Of a stretch of 64,000 nt of DNA, positions 24,498-40,479 are shown in pieces. Origin of the DNA: Neocallimastix lanati (nom. inval.) (taxonomy: Eukaryota > Neocallimastigomycota > Neocallimastigomycetes > Neocallimastigales > Neocallimastigaceae); NCBI GenBank assembly GCA_016946835.1, contig JACVTC010000036.1, positions 953,501-1,017,500 of the forward strand. The letters are read 5' to 3'. Every line of letters starts with the position of its first letter. The stretch's first letter is position 1. The translations under genes were made by a program, and so were the position numbers. Below the pieces are notes generated by a model, which had not been told where the DNA came from, searched no databases, and worked only from the letters and a program-made list of their open reading frames with translations.

Positions 24498-26947
24498 TTT
24501 ACAGTAAAGAAAATAATAAAAAAAAGAAAAAAAAAAATTATTTCAAATTTTTATCTTTATTTCTACTTTTTTTTTTTTCTTTTGTTATTTTTTTTTTATG
24601 TTGTTTGTTTCCTCTAAATATAAACTTTTAGAATAAATATTCAAAATAAAATATATGAATATATATAGAAATTAAAATATATACATATATATATACATAT
24701 TTTTTTCATTTGAAAGTAAAAAAATACATTAATAAGGTTATATTAAATATTATTATTATTAATATTAAAAAAAATTTTTTTTCTGTAATAGCTTTTATTA
24801 CAATAAATTTAACTAATAAATATTTAATCTATTAAACAATAAATTTTCAAATATACATATATATATTTATTGCTTTAAATGACGATTTTTTTTTTTTTAT
24901 TATTCATATATAATACTTACATTTCTAATATTAATTTTCAATTGTTTTTCTCTTTTTTTTTTTTTTTTTTTTTATTTTTCTTTTTGGTTTATAATTCTGT
25001 ATATAATATCACAAATTTGATTATTTATTATACAAATTAATTTATTAAACGATAAAATATGTATATATTATATAAGGATTATAAATAATATTTTATGTAT
25101 ATATATTTTTACTATTTTTAATGATATTCTATTATTTTTTAATATTTCATTAATTATATATTAATGGACTATTTAAGAATTTTTATAAAAAAAAAAATTA
25201 ATTACTTTTCTTTTTTCTAATTCGTTTTTTTTTATTTATATTATTTTTTTTTTAATTATAGTTTTCTACTTCCTTTTTTTTACTTCTTTTTTTTTTTTTT
25301 TAGAAAAAAAGAAAAAAAAAATAAAAAGTAGAAAAAAAATTTTTTTTAAAATAAATAAAAATTTCACAAAAATAAAAATAATTTTATTAATTATTAATTA
25401 TATTTATGAATTATTAATTATTTTCCTAAAATAAATAAATAAATAAATATATAAATAAATAATAAAAATTAAAATTAAAAAAATAATAAAAAAAAAAAAA
25501 AAAAAACAAAAAAAAATTAAATAATAAAATAAATAATAAAATTAATATAATATATTATTTATATTATATTATATATATTATTTATATATTAACAAACAAA
25601 ATAAAAATTAAAAATTTAAACACCAAAATTCTTTAATAGGTATATAAATTTTTATATATATTTTATAATATTTTTCATATATTTTATTATATTTATTATG
25701 TATTGAATATTTTTTCATCTGTTCATTTATTTATTTAATATTTATTTATTATCATATAATTGAGTTTATTTATTATATTTTTATATTATTTTTTTTTTTT
25801 ATTAATGACAATCATAGAATGTAAATTCACTTTTAATTATTTCTATATATTTAACTTTTTATTATTATTAAAGGTTAGGCTTTATTAATAATTCAAATAA
25901 AATATTAGCAATAAATTTAATTTTTTTTATTTTTTATTTTATTTTATTTTATTTTTTTATTTTATTTTATTAATAATCATCTTTATTATTACTTAATTAG
26001 ATTGAAATTAAATTAACAATACAAGCGAATATTCAATCAAAATTAAATAATATATTAAATAATATATGACAAAATATATTTTTACCACTTTATCATAAAT
26101 TATAAATTGGAATTAAAGTTTCTTCTATTCATATCAAAATTATATAATTAATGTACAAATAGATGAATATATAAATATGAAATTAAATAAATTATCATAA
26201 ATTAATCATATTAATTTGTATATATATCAAAACGGAAAATATATGAATATTATATAGTATAGTATAGTATAATGTAATATATTTATAGTACATAAGATAT
26301 ATTCAAAAATAGGATTATTTTCTGTTTTTTTAATTAATTTTGATAGCAGTTTAATATTTCTTTATATATATTATCATATTAATTATAAATATAAATATCC
26401 ATAATTTATTAAATAAATATACATAATTAATTAAATAAATATAAATAGATAGTAAATAAATGAATTAAATATATTTAAATAAATAATTATAATAATTAAA
26501 TAGATATGAAAATATTTAAATAAATAAAAAGTGGTTTAATATTCATTAATTTAATTCTTTTCTTTAAAAGGTAAACAAATAGTTAACACACTAGCAATGA
26601 AAATGTTTTTTTTTTTTAATAATTGATTAATAATTTATTAATAAATCATAATTTAAGGCCAGCCTTTTCTTTATTTCTTTACTTCTATATTTCTATTTTT
26701 AATTATTATTCATTTTATTTCAACCATTTAAAAGATGAATAATTTTATAGTTATTTTCAATTATTTTAATATCATTATTAATTATTATTAATTCTTAATA
26801 CTTTATATATATATATATATTACTATTGATATTTATTGTTATTATAGATACAAATGGATGGTTATGCAAATAAATAAAAGTTTTTAGAGTTAAAAAGCTA
26901 CTATACTTTAGATTTTAATATAACCTTTAATACGTTAAGATTTTTAT

Positions 26948-26987
<40 letters not shown>

Positions 26988-27329
26988 AAAACTTTTATAT
27001 TATATAGATGTACTAGCGATTATACAATAATTGAAATAAGTAAAGAATTAATATCTTATAATTACATAAAGATATTAAGCTTATGATAGATAATAGTAAA
27101 TTGGAAATAGAAAATGTCAAATTGGACATAACAAAATAATAGAAATAAATTGTTAAAAATTAGAAAAAAGAAATTAAATATAAGTAATTAATAATAAAGA
27201 AAATTATTAATAATAAATAAAAGGAAATTAATAATACGAAATAATAAGATATTAGACAAAATTAAAAATTAAAAATAAAAAATAAAAAATAAAAAAAAAG
27301 AAGTTAATAAAATATATTAATGAAATGAA

Positions 27330-27780
27330 TCATTTATATTTAGTAAATGCCAAAAGAGATTTTATCATGCTACTGAGATTACTAGCATGGAACAGTTTAA
27401 ATGCAATAACGAAGGTGCAAGATAAAAAAAAGTTAAAGTACTTTATGTTTTTTGGAATAGAAATAAATGGGTAATTCGTTGATAAATTTGGTGTATTACT
27501 TTTATGACGACCTTGAAACTTCGAAATTTCAGAATTGTGTCTTGAAAAGCGAAATGAGCTATCATATACTTTTTGCCAGTATGTATACGTTGTGTCTCTT
27601 TGAAATAAAGAGTGGATATCTTGTAGATGATGATACAGTAGAAACTTTTTGTTGAATATATCCATGGTAACTTACGACCGTTGTGTTCTCAGGTGATAAT
27701 TTAAATAGAGAGAATGTCTTTGAGAAATTTAAGGCAATGTAGTGCTCTTTCTCCTAATGGTGTCTTACAAATTTAAATCA
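27330..27780. pseudogene. Unassigned coding-like relic
   Basis: A roughly 450-base patch with higher G+C inside the desert. The minus strand keeps a 111-codon frame (27665-27330) and the plus strand several shorter open pieces, such as VDKFGVLLL and LCLEKRNELSYTFC in one frame and IKSGYLVDDDTVETF in another. The plus-strand pieces in different frames look like a frameshifted old gene, but I do not recognise the family and cannot choose the strand with confidence. Confidence 0.3.
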
Positions 27781-28253
27781 TTTCTTTTTAATTTGTCTTT
27801 TTTTTTTTTTTTTTTTTTTAATTATTTGTAAACATATTTTTATTAAAGATATTATTTTATTTAATTATGAACTTTTTATTTAAAAAGACTAAATAATAAT
27901 TAAATAATATAAATAGTCATAATTTAATTATAAAAACCAATAAAAATATATTAATAAATAAATAATTAATTAATTAATTAAATAACGAATAATAAATAAT
28001 TAAATAATAAATAATTAAATAATAAATAATGATAAAATAATTAAAGAATGTAAAGAATGGAATAATAGAATAGAAATTACAAATAACATAAATTTAAAAT
28101 TCATTATCACATTATTTTTTTTTTTAAATTAAACCAAATTTAATAAAAATTTATTTTATTTTTTATGGTTATATTTGAAAGCTCTAATTTTTTTTTATAT
28201 TTGTTATTAGATATCTTAATTATTATAAAACTTTAATTATAAGAAAAACAGAA

Positions 28254-28290
<37 letters not shown>

Positions 28291-28996
28291 GTGATGACGT
28301 TACTTTGAAGACTTTTTAATTATAAAAAAATAAATTTATTATAAATATGTAATATTAATATGTAATTTAAATACAAATATTTATAATTTATAAATAAAAA
28401 AAAAAAAAAAAAGAAAAAAAAAAGAAAAATGAATTAGTAAATAATAAAATATATTGAATATAGGATAGAGAATAAAGAATATAATAATATAAATATATAC
28501 TTGGTAGAACTTCATTTGAGTTTTAACACAATTTTATTTTTAAAAAAATAATAATTATATGAAAATAAAATATATATATAAATATAAATGTATATATATA
28601 ATATTCAATTTAGTAAAAAATTAGTTAAAAAAATAGAAATTCAAATTAATATTAATTTCAATTAATTAAATTCAATTATTTCAAGATTTAATTATAATTA
28701 TTTTTATTATATTATAACAGAAATTTTTGATATTTAAATTTAAAAAAAAAAAATATTAATTCTTTTATATCTTAAATACCATGAAATGTTGTTATTTTAA
28801 TTAATTATTAATTAATATTATTATTTATAATGAGTTTTTTTTTATATATATAAATTATAAATAATAATGATAATATATATTTTTATTTTTCTTCACATAT
28901 AATTAAAAGTCTTTAATTTTAATTTCTTTTGAATCATACAAAAATAAAAAAATAAACTTTTAAACTTCAATAATATTTAATAAAATACAATTTAAT

Positions 28997-29048
<52 letters not shown>

Positions 29049-30104
29049 CATGTATATCTATTATTTATAAACTCAAATATTAATAAACTAAGAATCATAG
29101 TAATTGTAATTGTAATTTTTTTTTATCACACTATTTTAATACAATATTATATTGAAAAAAATATATATAGAAGATTAAATTTCATGTATTAGAAAATTCA
29201 ATAAAATATTTTAAATATTTTATCGATATTGATGATTTAATATTAATTTACACAATATTGTTTGTTACTATATAACTCAAAAATGATTTAATGTAGGTAC
29301 CATAATCAATTTTTTTTTTATTTTATTTTATTTTTTTTTTTTTTGAAGAGAATATGGAATGATTCATTTTATCTTCAATTTCTAATGGATAACTGAAGAT
29401 TAATGGATTTTGATAAATAAATAAATATTCTGAAAAATTTTTAATTCATTTTTTTTTATTATTATTATAAATAATTTTATACTTTAGTTACACAAGATTA
29501 TTAAAATAATTATTTATTCGTTCATTTATTTTGCTAAATTTTTTTTTCAATCTAATTTCTTAATGAAAAATATTTTCATTATCATAAGTTTAATTAATAA
29601 AAATTAAGGAAAATTAAACATTAAATATTAATAGATATAAGAAACAAAGAATTTAAATAAAATTCTTTCTACATAAATTAAACCTGTATCAGAAAGAAGG
29701 TCAGATTCTAGCTTCTGTGGAACTTCCAGATTTAATAGTATTTACTAAAGTTACTGTAGTTGTAAAGTCCGTAGCTAAACTTTTGAATTGGACTGTACAT
29801 TTTAAAATTTTAGTAAATAACAATACATATTATTACTATTACTATTATTATATATTATTATCATATTTTTTTTGTGCTTTTATATATGTTGGTATTACCA
29901 TTACTATGTTATTATATATTTTTCTTTTCCTTCTTCTTCTTCCTATTATTAAAAGTTATTTTAATTATTAATAATCATACGAGTATTATTTTTTTAAAAA
30001 AAATTATTTTTTATAGCAAATAACAAAATATGAAATTAAAATAATGTACAAACTATATTTAATACTATATTAATGCATTATATTTATATCACTAAATATA
30101 TATA

Positions 30105-30450
30105 ATTAAATAATAAATAATAAATAATTAAATAATAAATAATAAATAATAAATAATAAATAATAAATAATAAATAATAAATAATAAATAGTAAAATAAT
30201 AAAATAATAAATAATAAATAATAAATAATAAATAATAAATAATAAATAATAAATAATAAATAATAAATAATAAATAATAAATAATAAATAATAAATAATA
30301 AATAATAAATAATAAATAATAAATAATAAATAATAAATAATAAATAATAAATAATATATAATAAATAATAAATAATAAATAATAAATAATAAATAATAAA
30401 TAATAAATAATAAATAGTAAAATAATAAAATAATAAATAATAAATAATAT
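30105..30450. repeat. (TAAATAA)n heptamer array, about 340 bases
   Basis: Tandem heptamers of the same unit as at 10.6 kb, in the complementary orientation, with GTAAAATAATAAAA interruptions near both ends. The apparent open frame through it is a by-product of the repeat. Confidence 0.9.
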
Positions 30451-31863
30451 TAAGATCTATATAATCTACTTCTTTTATATTGATTTCCATCTTTAGGAAT
30501 ATTTCCTATAACACGCTAATTAAATAGAATGATTTTTAAAACTTCTGTACATCCAATCCATTGAAATTTTATTTAATAATATTTTTAATTTTTTTTTTAA
30601 AAAAAAAAATTACTATTTTGGAACGATAAAATAAGTAATCATAATAACAATATATTATTTCATTCTATATTTAATTCTTTTTATTTATTACAATAGATTT
30701 ATTACAGTAAATAAATAAATAACTGTTTTGTATATTTTTTATTTTTTATTTTTATTTTTCCATCTGAAAAAGAAAATATATATATACATATATGTAAAAT
30801 TATATACTATTTGTATATTTTTTGTATTATTATTATTAATATCATGGCAATTCCCCAATATCTGTAATTTAACCTTTAAATTAAATCTAACTTCAATTTT
30901 ATTATCTAATTCACTTCTAATATATAAAAATAAATAATTAAATATGTTCAATGGTATGTATATATTAAATATTATATATATTTATATATTATTTATTATA
31001 ATTATTTATATATATATATATTTTTTTTCCTTTTAATAATAATTAATAATTATAAAATTTCACAAATGTTATTACTATTATTGATATTATTTATTAATTA
31101 TAATTTAACTTATAATATGTTTAGATCAACGCACTAAAATTACATGAATAAAGATAAATAATTCTACCTTATTTTTGAGTCAGATAAATGAATCCATATT
31201 TATAAAAAAAAATATTTTATAATTTTATTTTATATATAATTTTAATAATAGTATGAAAATAAAAATATTATTATTAAAAATCAGAGTAACAAAAACAAAA
31301 AAACAAAAATAAAAATAAAAAAAATTATAATAATAAAAATGAAAGCTTTATTGATATGAATATTTAAAATATCCAATTTCATATGCTATTTTACTTTATT
31401 TTTTATTTTTTATTTTTTTATTTTCTTATATTTATATTCTTTAATATATTTTTTATTTTTATTATTATTATTATTTTTTTTTTATCACATTTATTTAGTT
31501 TTATTTAGCTTTACTTTATATTTATTTTGTTTTATTTTATTTCATTTTATTAATCTTTTTTTTATTTTTATAATTATTCTTTTATTATTAATTTAAATAT
31601 ATTTACATGCATTCTTATATATAAATATAGAAAGGGTATGCTTTATATATGTATTTTTTTTTTTTTTATTTTTATTTTTTATTTTTTATTTTTTTTATCT
31701 TTATTTTACAATATAATGTATATACTATAATAAACTTTTTTTTATTCTAATAATAAAAAAAAAAAAAAAAGTGTTAAAACTAAACTAATAGTAACAAATA
31801 TTAATAAAGATCTATTACCATAATTATCATAACAATAATAATTATATTAGTAATACCTTTTCA

Positions 31864-31915
<52 letters not shown>

Positions 31916-32024
31916 AAATTCACTATTTAAAATTATTATTTATGATAATATACGATAAACTTATTAATAATAGAGTCTTTTTGTTTTCTTAATTATTTTT
32001 TTTTTTTTTACTTTTTTTCTTTTT

Positions 32025-32063
<39 letters not shown>

Positions 32064-33471
32064 ATATATTTAGTATGAGTCAAATAATAAAATATAGTAT
32101 TTTCCAAAATTAATGAGTTTTATTTTTCTTTCCTTTTTCTTTCCTTTTTAATTATTTTATTTAATTGTTGTTGATTGCATAAAAGTAAAATATATACATA
32201 ATATAGAGGTCTACAAAAAAAAAAAAAAAAAGGTGTTTACTTATTATTAATTAATAGCATTTATCATTATTTAATTTTATTATTACATGCCTTCATTAAA
32301 TATAATACTTTTATAAATATCAGAAATACAAATATGAATATATACAAAATTATTATTATATATATTTCAAAAAAACCAAAAAAAAAAAATATATATATAT
32401 ATAGATATATAGATATATTTATATTTAATATATATTTAAACGACACTATAGGTTGTTTTTTTTTTTTTTTTTTTAATAATTTATATGATGTCATAATATT
32501 TTATAATATGATATATATATATATTTATTTAGAGAGACAAATAAAGATATATCAGAGCAATAAATAAAAGAGTTACTGATATCATAAGGTATACACATAT
32601 AAATTTTAATAAATTGTAAAGTAATATATTTATACTAAAAAAAGCAGTATTTAAATTGAATGTCTTGTTTGCAATTATCATTTTGGAAAATATAAAAAAA
32701 TATTAATAATATTAAATCCTTATAAATATTTTTCTTATTATTGTTATTGTTACTTTTATTATATTTTGAATTATTTATTTATTTATATATTTTTGTTATT
32801 GTTGTTCGTGAAAATAATCTGAAGGTGTATATACTTGTTTTTATTTTTATTTTATTTTATTTTTTTTTTTTTTTTAACTGTTTATATATAATAGGATAAT
32901 TCTACTTTAAAAAAAGTTAATACTTTATTTTAATATTTAGATATATAGGAACAAGTATAAATATTAAATGAAATCTAGAATAATTTTATTGTATTGAAAA
33001 CAGAGCTTTTAAGTACTATCCAGAGATATTTAATTTGTATATTTTATATATTTACACAGTAATCTTTTATATATATATATATTTATAAATTTTTTAAATA
33101 ATACTTTTATTTTTATTAATATATTCCTGAAATATAATGTTTTGTTTGTACTTTTAAATTAATGTCTTAGAATAATATAAAAATAAAAATATAAAGTACT
33201 CGGGTTTTTTTTAATTATAATTTTTTCTTTAATGATTATTAAGTTTGGCAAATAATAATTTACAAAGGATCATTGATTACTAATAGATATTATATATTTC
33301 TCATTGATATTTATTATTGAAGATAATTTTAAAATATTAAATATAATTTAATTCAATTCAATTATGTTTTAATATTTTTTTTTATTTTATTTATTTTTGT
33401 TACTATTTATTTTGTAATTTTACTGACATGGAAAAATAAAAAGATTGAAATAGTTAAGAAAACTAAAAAAA

Positions 33472-33519
<48 letters not shown>

Positions 33520-34906
33520 AATACAAATAGTTTTAATTAATAAATAAATAAAACAATCGTTGGGTTATTTTCTTTTGAGTAAATTGATCATAAATAAATA
33601 AATAAATAAATAAATGAATAAATGAATGAAAAGGAAATAAAAATAATTTATAAAAAATAAGAAAATTAAATTTTATATTAAATACATTTCATATTTAATA
33701 TTTAATATTTAATATTTTTATAAATAAAATATATTGATTAATTTAAAATATTATTTTTCCATATATAATGATTATATAGATGTATAGATATATTAAACTC
33801 TATTTGATAGTATTTACAAATTAAAAATTTGTTAATTTTTCTATTCTTAAAAACCATTCTCACAAGCTATTTACTTTGGTCATTTACTACTATACTATAA
33901 TCTATCAAAGTTTTTTTTTTATATTTGTATCTAAATAATGAAATATCATTAAAAAAAAGCATTTAAAAATAACTAAAAAGATTATAATAAAGAATAAAAT
34001 AGAATATTTTATAATTAAAAAAAAAAAAAAGAACTGGAAAAAAAAAAAATAAGATTATAATAATATAATCTTTAATAACAATTTTTTTTTTTTTGGAATT
34101 TTTATTTTTTTTTACATAAGCTTGTGATAATTAAAATTATAATATATGTAAAATATATTACTATCAATATATAAATATATATAATCCATTTATTATAATT
34201 AATTAAATTGATAGTTATTTAATTCATGATAAATAAAAATTAAAATTAAAATTAAAATTTAAATTGAATTTTTAATTAAAAAAGTTTTTTAGTTTCAAAA
34301 AAAATTTTTTCTTTAAAAATAATAAACCTTATCCAATAATAAAAAATAAAATTAAATGAATAAAATATAATATTTTAAATAAATTACAAATTAACTTTAC
34401 AAGTAAAATTTTAAAAAAAAAATTTTTTTTTATAAGAATACTATTTTCAACATTTAAAAATAAGAAACATTGCTATCTAAAGTAGAAAGAAATAAAAGAA
34501 AAGAAAATGACATAAAATAAAATAAAATAAAATAATGATTTATTAAGAAAAATATAATAATTTCTTTTATATAATTAAATTCTACTTTATTGAAAAGAAT
34601 AAATAAAATGTAATAATATTCAATTTTTTAAGCTCATATGAAATGTTTTTTTTTATTATACGAGAAATGTATAGTAATTTACTAACATTTACCTTTTTTT
34701 TTCATCTTAAATAATATATTTTTACGAATAATAGAAAATTTAACTAAATTTTTTTTAAAAAAATATTTAGATAAGTTTTAAATGTATAAAACACACTAAC
34801 TAAAATAAAAGAAAATTAATGATTAAATTATAATAAAGATTTTTTAATATATAATATAATGTCTTAACAAAATCTAAAAATGAATTCATTTAATTTTTTT
34901 TTATTT

Positions 34907-35149
34907 ATATTCTATATCAAAAAGATATAGAATATTAATTTTTTCTTTTCAATATTATATCATTAAATAAATGATATGCACTTTCTTAATTTTTTTTTTT
35001 ATATTATTTTATTTATGTTATAAAAGTCATTTATAAGGAGTTATGTATTAATTATATCTTATATATTTAAATTTCTATAAATGAAAAGAGTTAATAATTG
35101 ATGATGTGATTATGGTATAATTAATATTCATTTATTTATTATACCATAA
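34907..35149. repeat. Two perfect 12-bp hairpins about 200 bp apart
   Basis: ATATTCTATATC (34907-34918) pairs with GATATAGAATAT (34924-34935) across 5 bases. TTATGGTATAAT (35110-35121) pairs with ATTATACCATAA (35138-35149) across 16 bases. No gene is nearby. Confidence 0.7.
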
Positions 35150-35639
35150 AGTTTAAGATTCATACAGAAAAAAAAAATTAATTAAAAATATTTTTATTGA
35201 AATAAGATATTATATGAAATCATATTTAATAATATTAATAAAAAGATTGATTATACGAGAGGGAAAAAAAAAATTAAATTTTCCCTAATATATAAAAAAT
35301 TGTTTTTATTATATTAATTATTAAAGAAAAGAGTAGTACAATAGTACAATAATATCAAAAAATGATTTCAAATAATTTGAATGAATAAAGTTTAATATTT
35401 ATATATTTAATTCTTTAATAAAATTTATTATAATGGACTTTTATTAAAAAGAAAAAAAAAAAAAGTGTTGTTAATATATACTTATATTTATTAAAAAAGT
35501 CAATAACCAATATAATTAATTTGTTGAAAAAATATATATATATGTGTTATATATATCTGTAATTTTATAATGTTGCCTAACATAAATAATACAATAACAA
35601 ATAATATATAAAAAGATTTTAAATTTATAGTAATTAAAA

Positions 35640-35935
35640 ATAAATGAATAAATAAATAATAAATAATAAATAATAAATAATAAATAATAAATAATAAATA
35701 ATAAATAATAAATAATAAATAATAAATAATAAATAATTAAATAATAAATAATTAAATAATAAATAATAAATAATAAATAATAAATAATAAATAATAAATA
35801 ATAAATAATAAATAATAAATAATAAATAATAAATAATAAATAATAAATAATAAATAATAAATAATAAATAATAAATAATAAATAATTAAATAATAAATAA
35901 TTAAATAATAAATAATTTATAAATAATTAAATAAA
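35640..35935. repeat. (AATAAAT)n heptamer array
   Basis: About 290 bases of tandem heptamers with AATTAAATAATAAATAATTA interruptions repeated in the middle and at the end. Same family as the other heptamer arrays. Confidence 0.9.
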
Positions 35936-37738
35936 AATAATTAAATAATAATTATATATAATGAATAATAAATAATAAATTGATATATAATAATAAAAAT
36001 AATAATAATACATTAGTATATTTATTATACCAAAAAAAAGATAATCTTTGATAATAAATATAGTGTTGATAATAAGCTCTTAAATATCATTATTATATAT
36101 ATACTTTATTGTTTAACTTTATGAATGAATATATATATATTCTATAAATAATTAATAATAATTTGTTAATTAAAAATTTTAATTCTGTTTATAACAAGAC
36201 TCTAATGTGTGAACCATATAAGTTTCAATTTTGGTTTAGACATCTTCAGTTAGGATGGATTAAATTATTTATTTATTTTATTTTATTTTATTTTTTATTT
36301 AAATTAAATAAATATCAATTAAAATGGATAAATATTAATTTATAATATCATTATATATTTAATTTTTCTTTTTTTTTTTTCTTTAAATTTTTTCTTTTGT
36401 AAATTAGCAATATAAAGTTTTTAAATATATATATATAAAGTATTACTACTTCATTTATATCTAATTAAATATTTATATAAAAAAAATATTTATTTTTCTT
36501 ATAATTAATATTTATAATAATCTATAAATAAATAAATAAATAAAATATTTTTAGTTTTAATATTTTTAATTATTAATTACTTAGTTAGAATACTATACTA
36601 TATTATATATTTATTGTAAAAAGAATAAGCTCTAAGATAAAAAAAATTAAATAAGATAATAAAATAGAAAGAAAACAAAAACAAAAAAATAAAATAAAAA
36701 AAAAGTGAAAGGAAAAAAAATATTATTATTATTATTATTTTTTTTTTTAGAAATAATATATATAATATTTATGCTTTAATTGTTAACTATTCAATAAAAA
36801 ATTTAATTAAAACTACATTTGAAGATTTAGATAGTTAATGTATCAAAAATGTATTAATTATATATTATCAATATATTAATAACTTTATATATATAAAAAT
36901 TTTTAAATTAAAAAATTTTTTTTTTTTCGTATTTGTTCATATTATATTTCGATAAATTAATTATAAATTCTTTTTTTTATTTTATTTTATTTTTTTTTTA
37001 TTAATAAAAGATTAAAATTTCAAAAGAAAGATTTTAGAAAGGATTTCTTTTTTAAATAATAAAGGTGACATTAATATTTATGTAATACTTAATTAATATA
37101 TTATTACATTTTTTTTTTTAATTTTTTTTTTATAAAATATTATGATATTATTAAACAGAAAAATATTAAAATATTAATATTATTTTTATATTTTTATTTA
37201 ATTATAATTATTAACAATTTTTTTTTTTTTTTTTTAATATTATTTTTATTTTTAACATATATATATTATGTATAACAATAATAATATTTAAAAACAAAAT
37301 CTATTGAAAATTAATTGGATTAATAATGTTATTGCAATTAATAATATAAAAATATATAAATATTCATATGAAATTTTGATTAAATGCTTTATTCATCATT
37401 ATGGTTAATAATATTTTTTTTAAAAACCTTTTTCTTTTCTTCTCATATTCTAAATATATTATAATATTTATGGAATATCAGGAATAAAATAATAATATAA
37501 TATAAAAAAAAAAGACATCATTTATTATTATTATTTTTCTTTTGAAATAATATTTATTTTTCAATAATATTTTCAACAATCATTTAAAATATTTTTGTAT
37601 TATAATAAATATCTTTAGCATAAATTAATTTTTATATATTTCAAGCAATTGTAAGATATATATATTTCTAAATTTTATTAATTTTGGAACTATTTTGGAA
37701 ACAGAAATTTTATTAGTAAGGAAATTAAAAATTTCAAA

Positions 37739-39058
37739 ATGTCATCTGTATCAAAAAGAAGGGTTTGCTATTTCTATGATTCTGATGTTGGAGCTTATCA
37801 ATTAGCACCTGTAATTATTATATAATAATAATATATATTTATTTTTATATTTGTTATATATATATGTATATATATTTTGTTTTACTTTAAGTTCAATAAC
37901 AACATTTTATAAATCAGGATATCTCAATATAAAAATATTTCATCAATAATATATATATATATATATATCTTTTTAACATTAGAAAAAATTAAAATAAATT
38001 CAATTCAAAAAAACTGATCATATTATATATATTAAAATAAAAATGTTCATTTTTAAATTTTTTTTTTTTTTAAACCTTATATATTTAAAATTTTAAAAAA
38101 TTTCATTTTATAAATATCTTTAATCTTATTATATATATACCAATAATTATATAATAATCAAATCACAACAACAATAATAATATTATTAATAATTATACAT
38201 TTTATATTCTAAATCTAAAAACAACATGATACGTTCATTACTAAATCTACTACTATATTATTTTCTCAATATAAAAGGCACATCCAATGAAGGTAATTAA
38301 AATTTATTTTATTATTATCATTATTCATATTTATTAGTATTGAAATTTAAAATAAGTTTAGTAATAGTAGTAGTACTAGCTATAATATATAAATTATTTT
38401 ATAAAATTTTTGTGATAATTATTGATATTTAATATTAATATTATTATTATTGATAATATATATATATTATATAACAAACAAACAAACAAACAAAAATAGC
38501 CACATAGAGTAAAAATGACCCATAGTTTAGTCGTAAATTATGGTTTAGATAAAAAAATGAACGTTTTTGTACCTACACGTGCTACTTTTCGTGAAATTAC
38601 TAAATTTCATGAAGATCACTATATTGATTTCTTAAAAAGAGTAACACCAGAAAATGTTGAATCCTTTGAAAAACATAAAGAAATGTATGGTATTTGGGAA
38701 GATACCCCAGCTTTTGAAGGTGTTTATGAATTTTGTAGTATTTCTGCTGGTGGTTCCGTTTGTGCTGCCAAGAAATTAAATGGTGAAGCTGATATTGGTA
38801 TTAATTGGGCTGGTGGTCTTCATCATGCCAAAAGAGGTGGAGCTTCAGGTAAACTAAATAAAGAAAAAAAAAAAAAAAAAAAAAAAACCTAAATTTAAAT
38901 TATATAATATAATATAATATAATATAATATAATATAATATTTATATATATATAAAGTAGAATTATATATATATGTAATATTTTATTATTATTTGTTTTCA
39001 CACACATATATATATTCATCAATTATATAATGATAATATTTATAATTTACTTTATTCT

Positions 39059-39104
<46 letters not shown>

Positions 39105-40057
39105 CTTATTTTAGGGTTCTGTTATGTTAATGATATTGTATTAGGTATATTGGAACTTTTAAAAACTTTTAATAGAGTATTGTATATTGATATTGATAAT
39201 CATCATGGTGATGGTGTAGAAGAAGGTATATATATATATAAATGATTCATCATTTTTTATAAATAACTAATTCTATAAGATTATATATTATGAATAAGAT
39301 CATATTAACTTATTATATAAATTAAATTAATATATAATATTTTTTATTTTTATATTTTTATATTTATTATTTATTTATTTATTTTTATATTTATTATAGC
39401 ATTTTACACTACTGATCGTGTCATGACTTGTTCTTTCCATAAATATGGTGATGAATATTTCCCAGGTACTGGTGATATTCATGATATTGGTGTTGGTAAA
39501 GGTAAATATTATGCAGTTAATTTCCCATTACGTGATGGTATTGATGACGAAACTTTTAAAAGTATTTTCCGTCCAGTAATAACTGTAATTTCAATATAAA
39601 ATTTATATATTTTTTTTCAATACAATTTCAAATTTTTATTATATTATATATATTATTATATATATATATATATATATTTTTTATTTATTAAATTACTTAT
39701 TTATCAGAAAATAAAACTAAAAAAAAAGAAAAAAAAAAAAAAAGAAAATAAAATAAAAATATTAATCTTATTTATTATTATTATTATTATATAATATTAT
39801 ATTATATTATATTATATTATATTATATTGTATTATTTTTTTTTTCTTATTTTATTTTAATAATTATTTTTAATTAGTATATTATGAATTGGTATCGTCCA
39901 GGTGCCGTTGTATTACAATGTGGTACTGATAGTTTAGCTGGTGATCGTTTAGGTACAGCTAATTTAACTGAACGTGGTCATGGTGCCTGTGCTAAATTTA
40001 TGAGAACCTTTAATGTTCCAATGATTTTACTTGGAGGTGGAGGCTACAGTAAGTTAA

Positions 40058-40097
<40 letters not shown>

Positions 40098-40341
40098 CAA
40101 TATTATAAAGAATAAATAAAAATAAATATAAATAAATAGTAATAATTATAACAATGATCATCATTGAAATTTTTTATTAATATATTAATATATGTATAAA
40201 TGTATAAAAAATTTTTTTTAAAAAAAATAATAATAATATTTTTTTATTAATCATTTTTAAATATGAATGTTTATATATTCTTACATTTCTATAAATATCA
40301 AACATTTTATATTAATCAATCATAATTAAATTTTAATACCA

Positions 40342-40394
<53 letters not shown>

Positions 40395-40415
40395 TGTTGT
40401 TATTAATTCAAAAAA

Positions 40416-40479
<64 letters not shown>

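Larger units (their letters stand above)
24498..37738. other. 13 kb gene-poor A/T desert
   Basis: No intact gene is supported. The stretch is made of A/T-only sequence with frequent poly-A/T tracts (for example about 26950-26986, 28260-28287, 29001-29043, 31870-31909), (AT)n runs, heptamer arrays at 30105-30450 and 35640-35930, and hairpins at 34907-34935 and 35110-35149. Coding-like patches occur at 27330-27780 and, more weakly, at 29690-29820 (minus strand open piece containing SLATDFTTTVTLVNTIKSGS). Neither could be linked to a family. Confidence 0.65.

Noticed and set aside
29690-29820. Possible small gene on either strand
   Set aside because: Both strands are open for about 35-40 codons but no start, splice partner or family could be identified; kept only as a note on the desert.
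36163-36345. 60-codon plus-strand frame
   Set aside because: Hydrophobic A/T-derived composition, no recognisable motif and no flanking gene structure.
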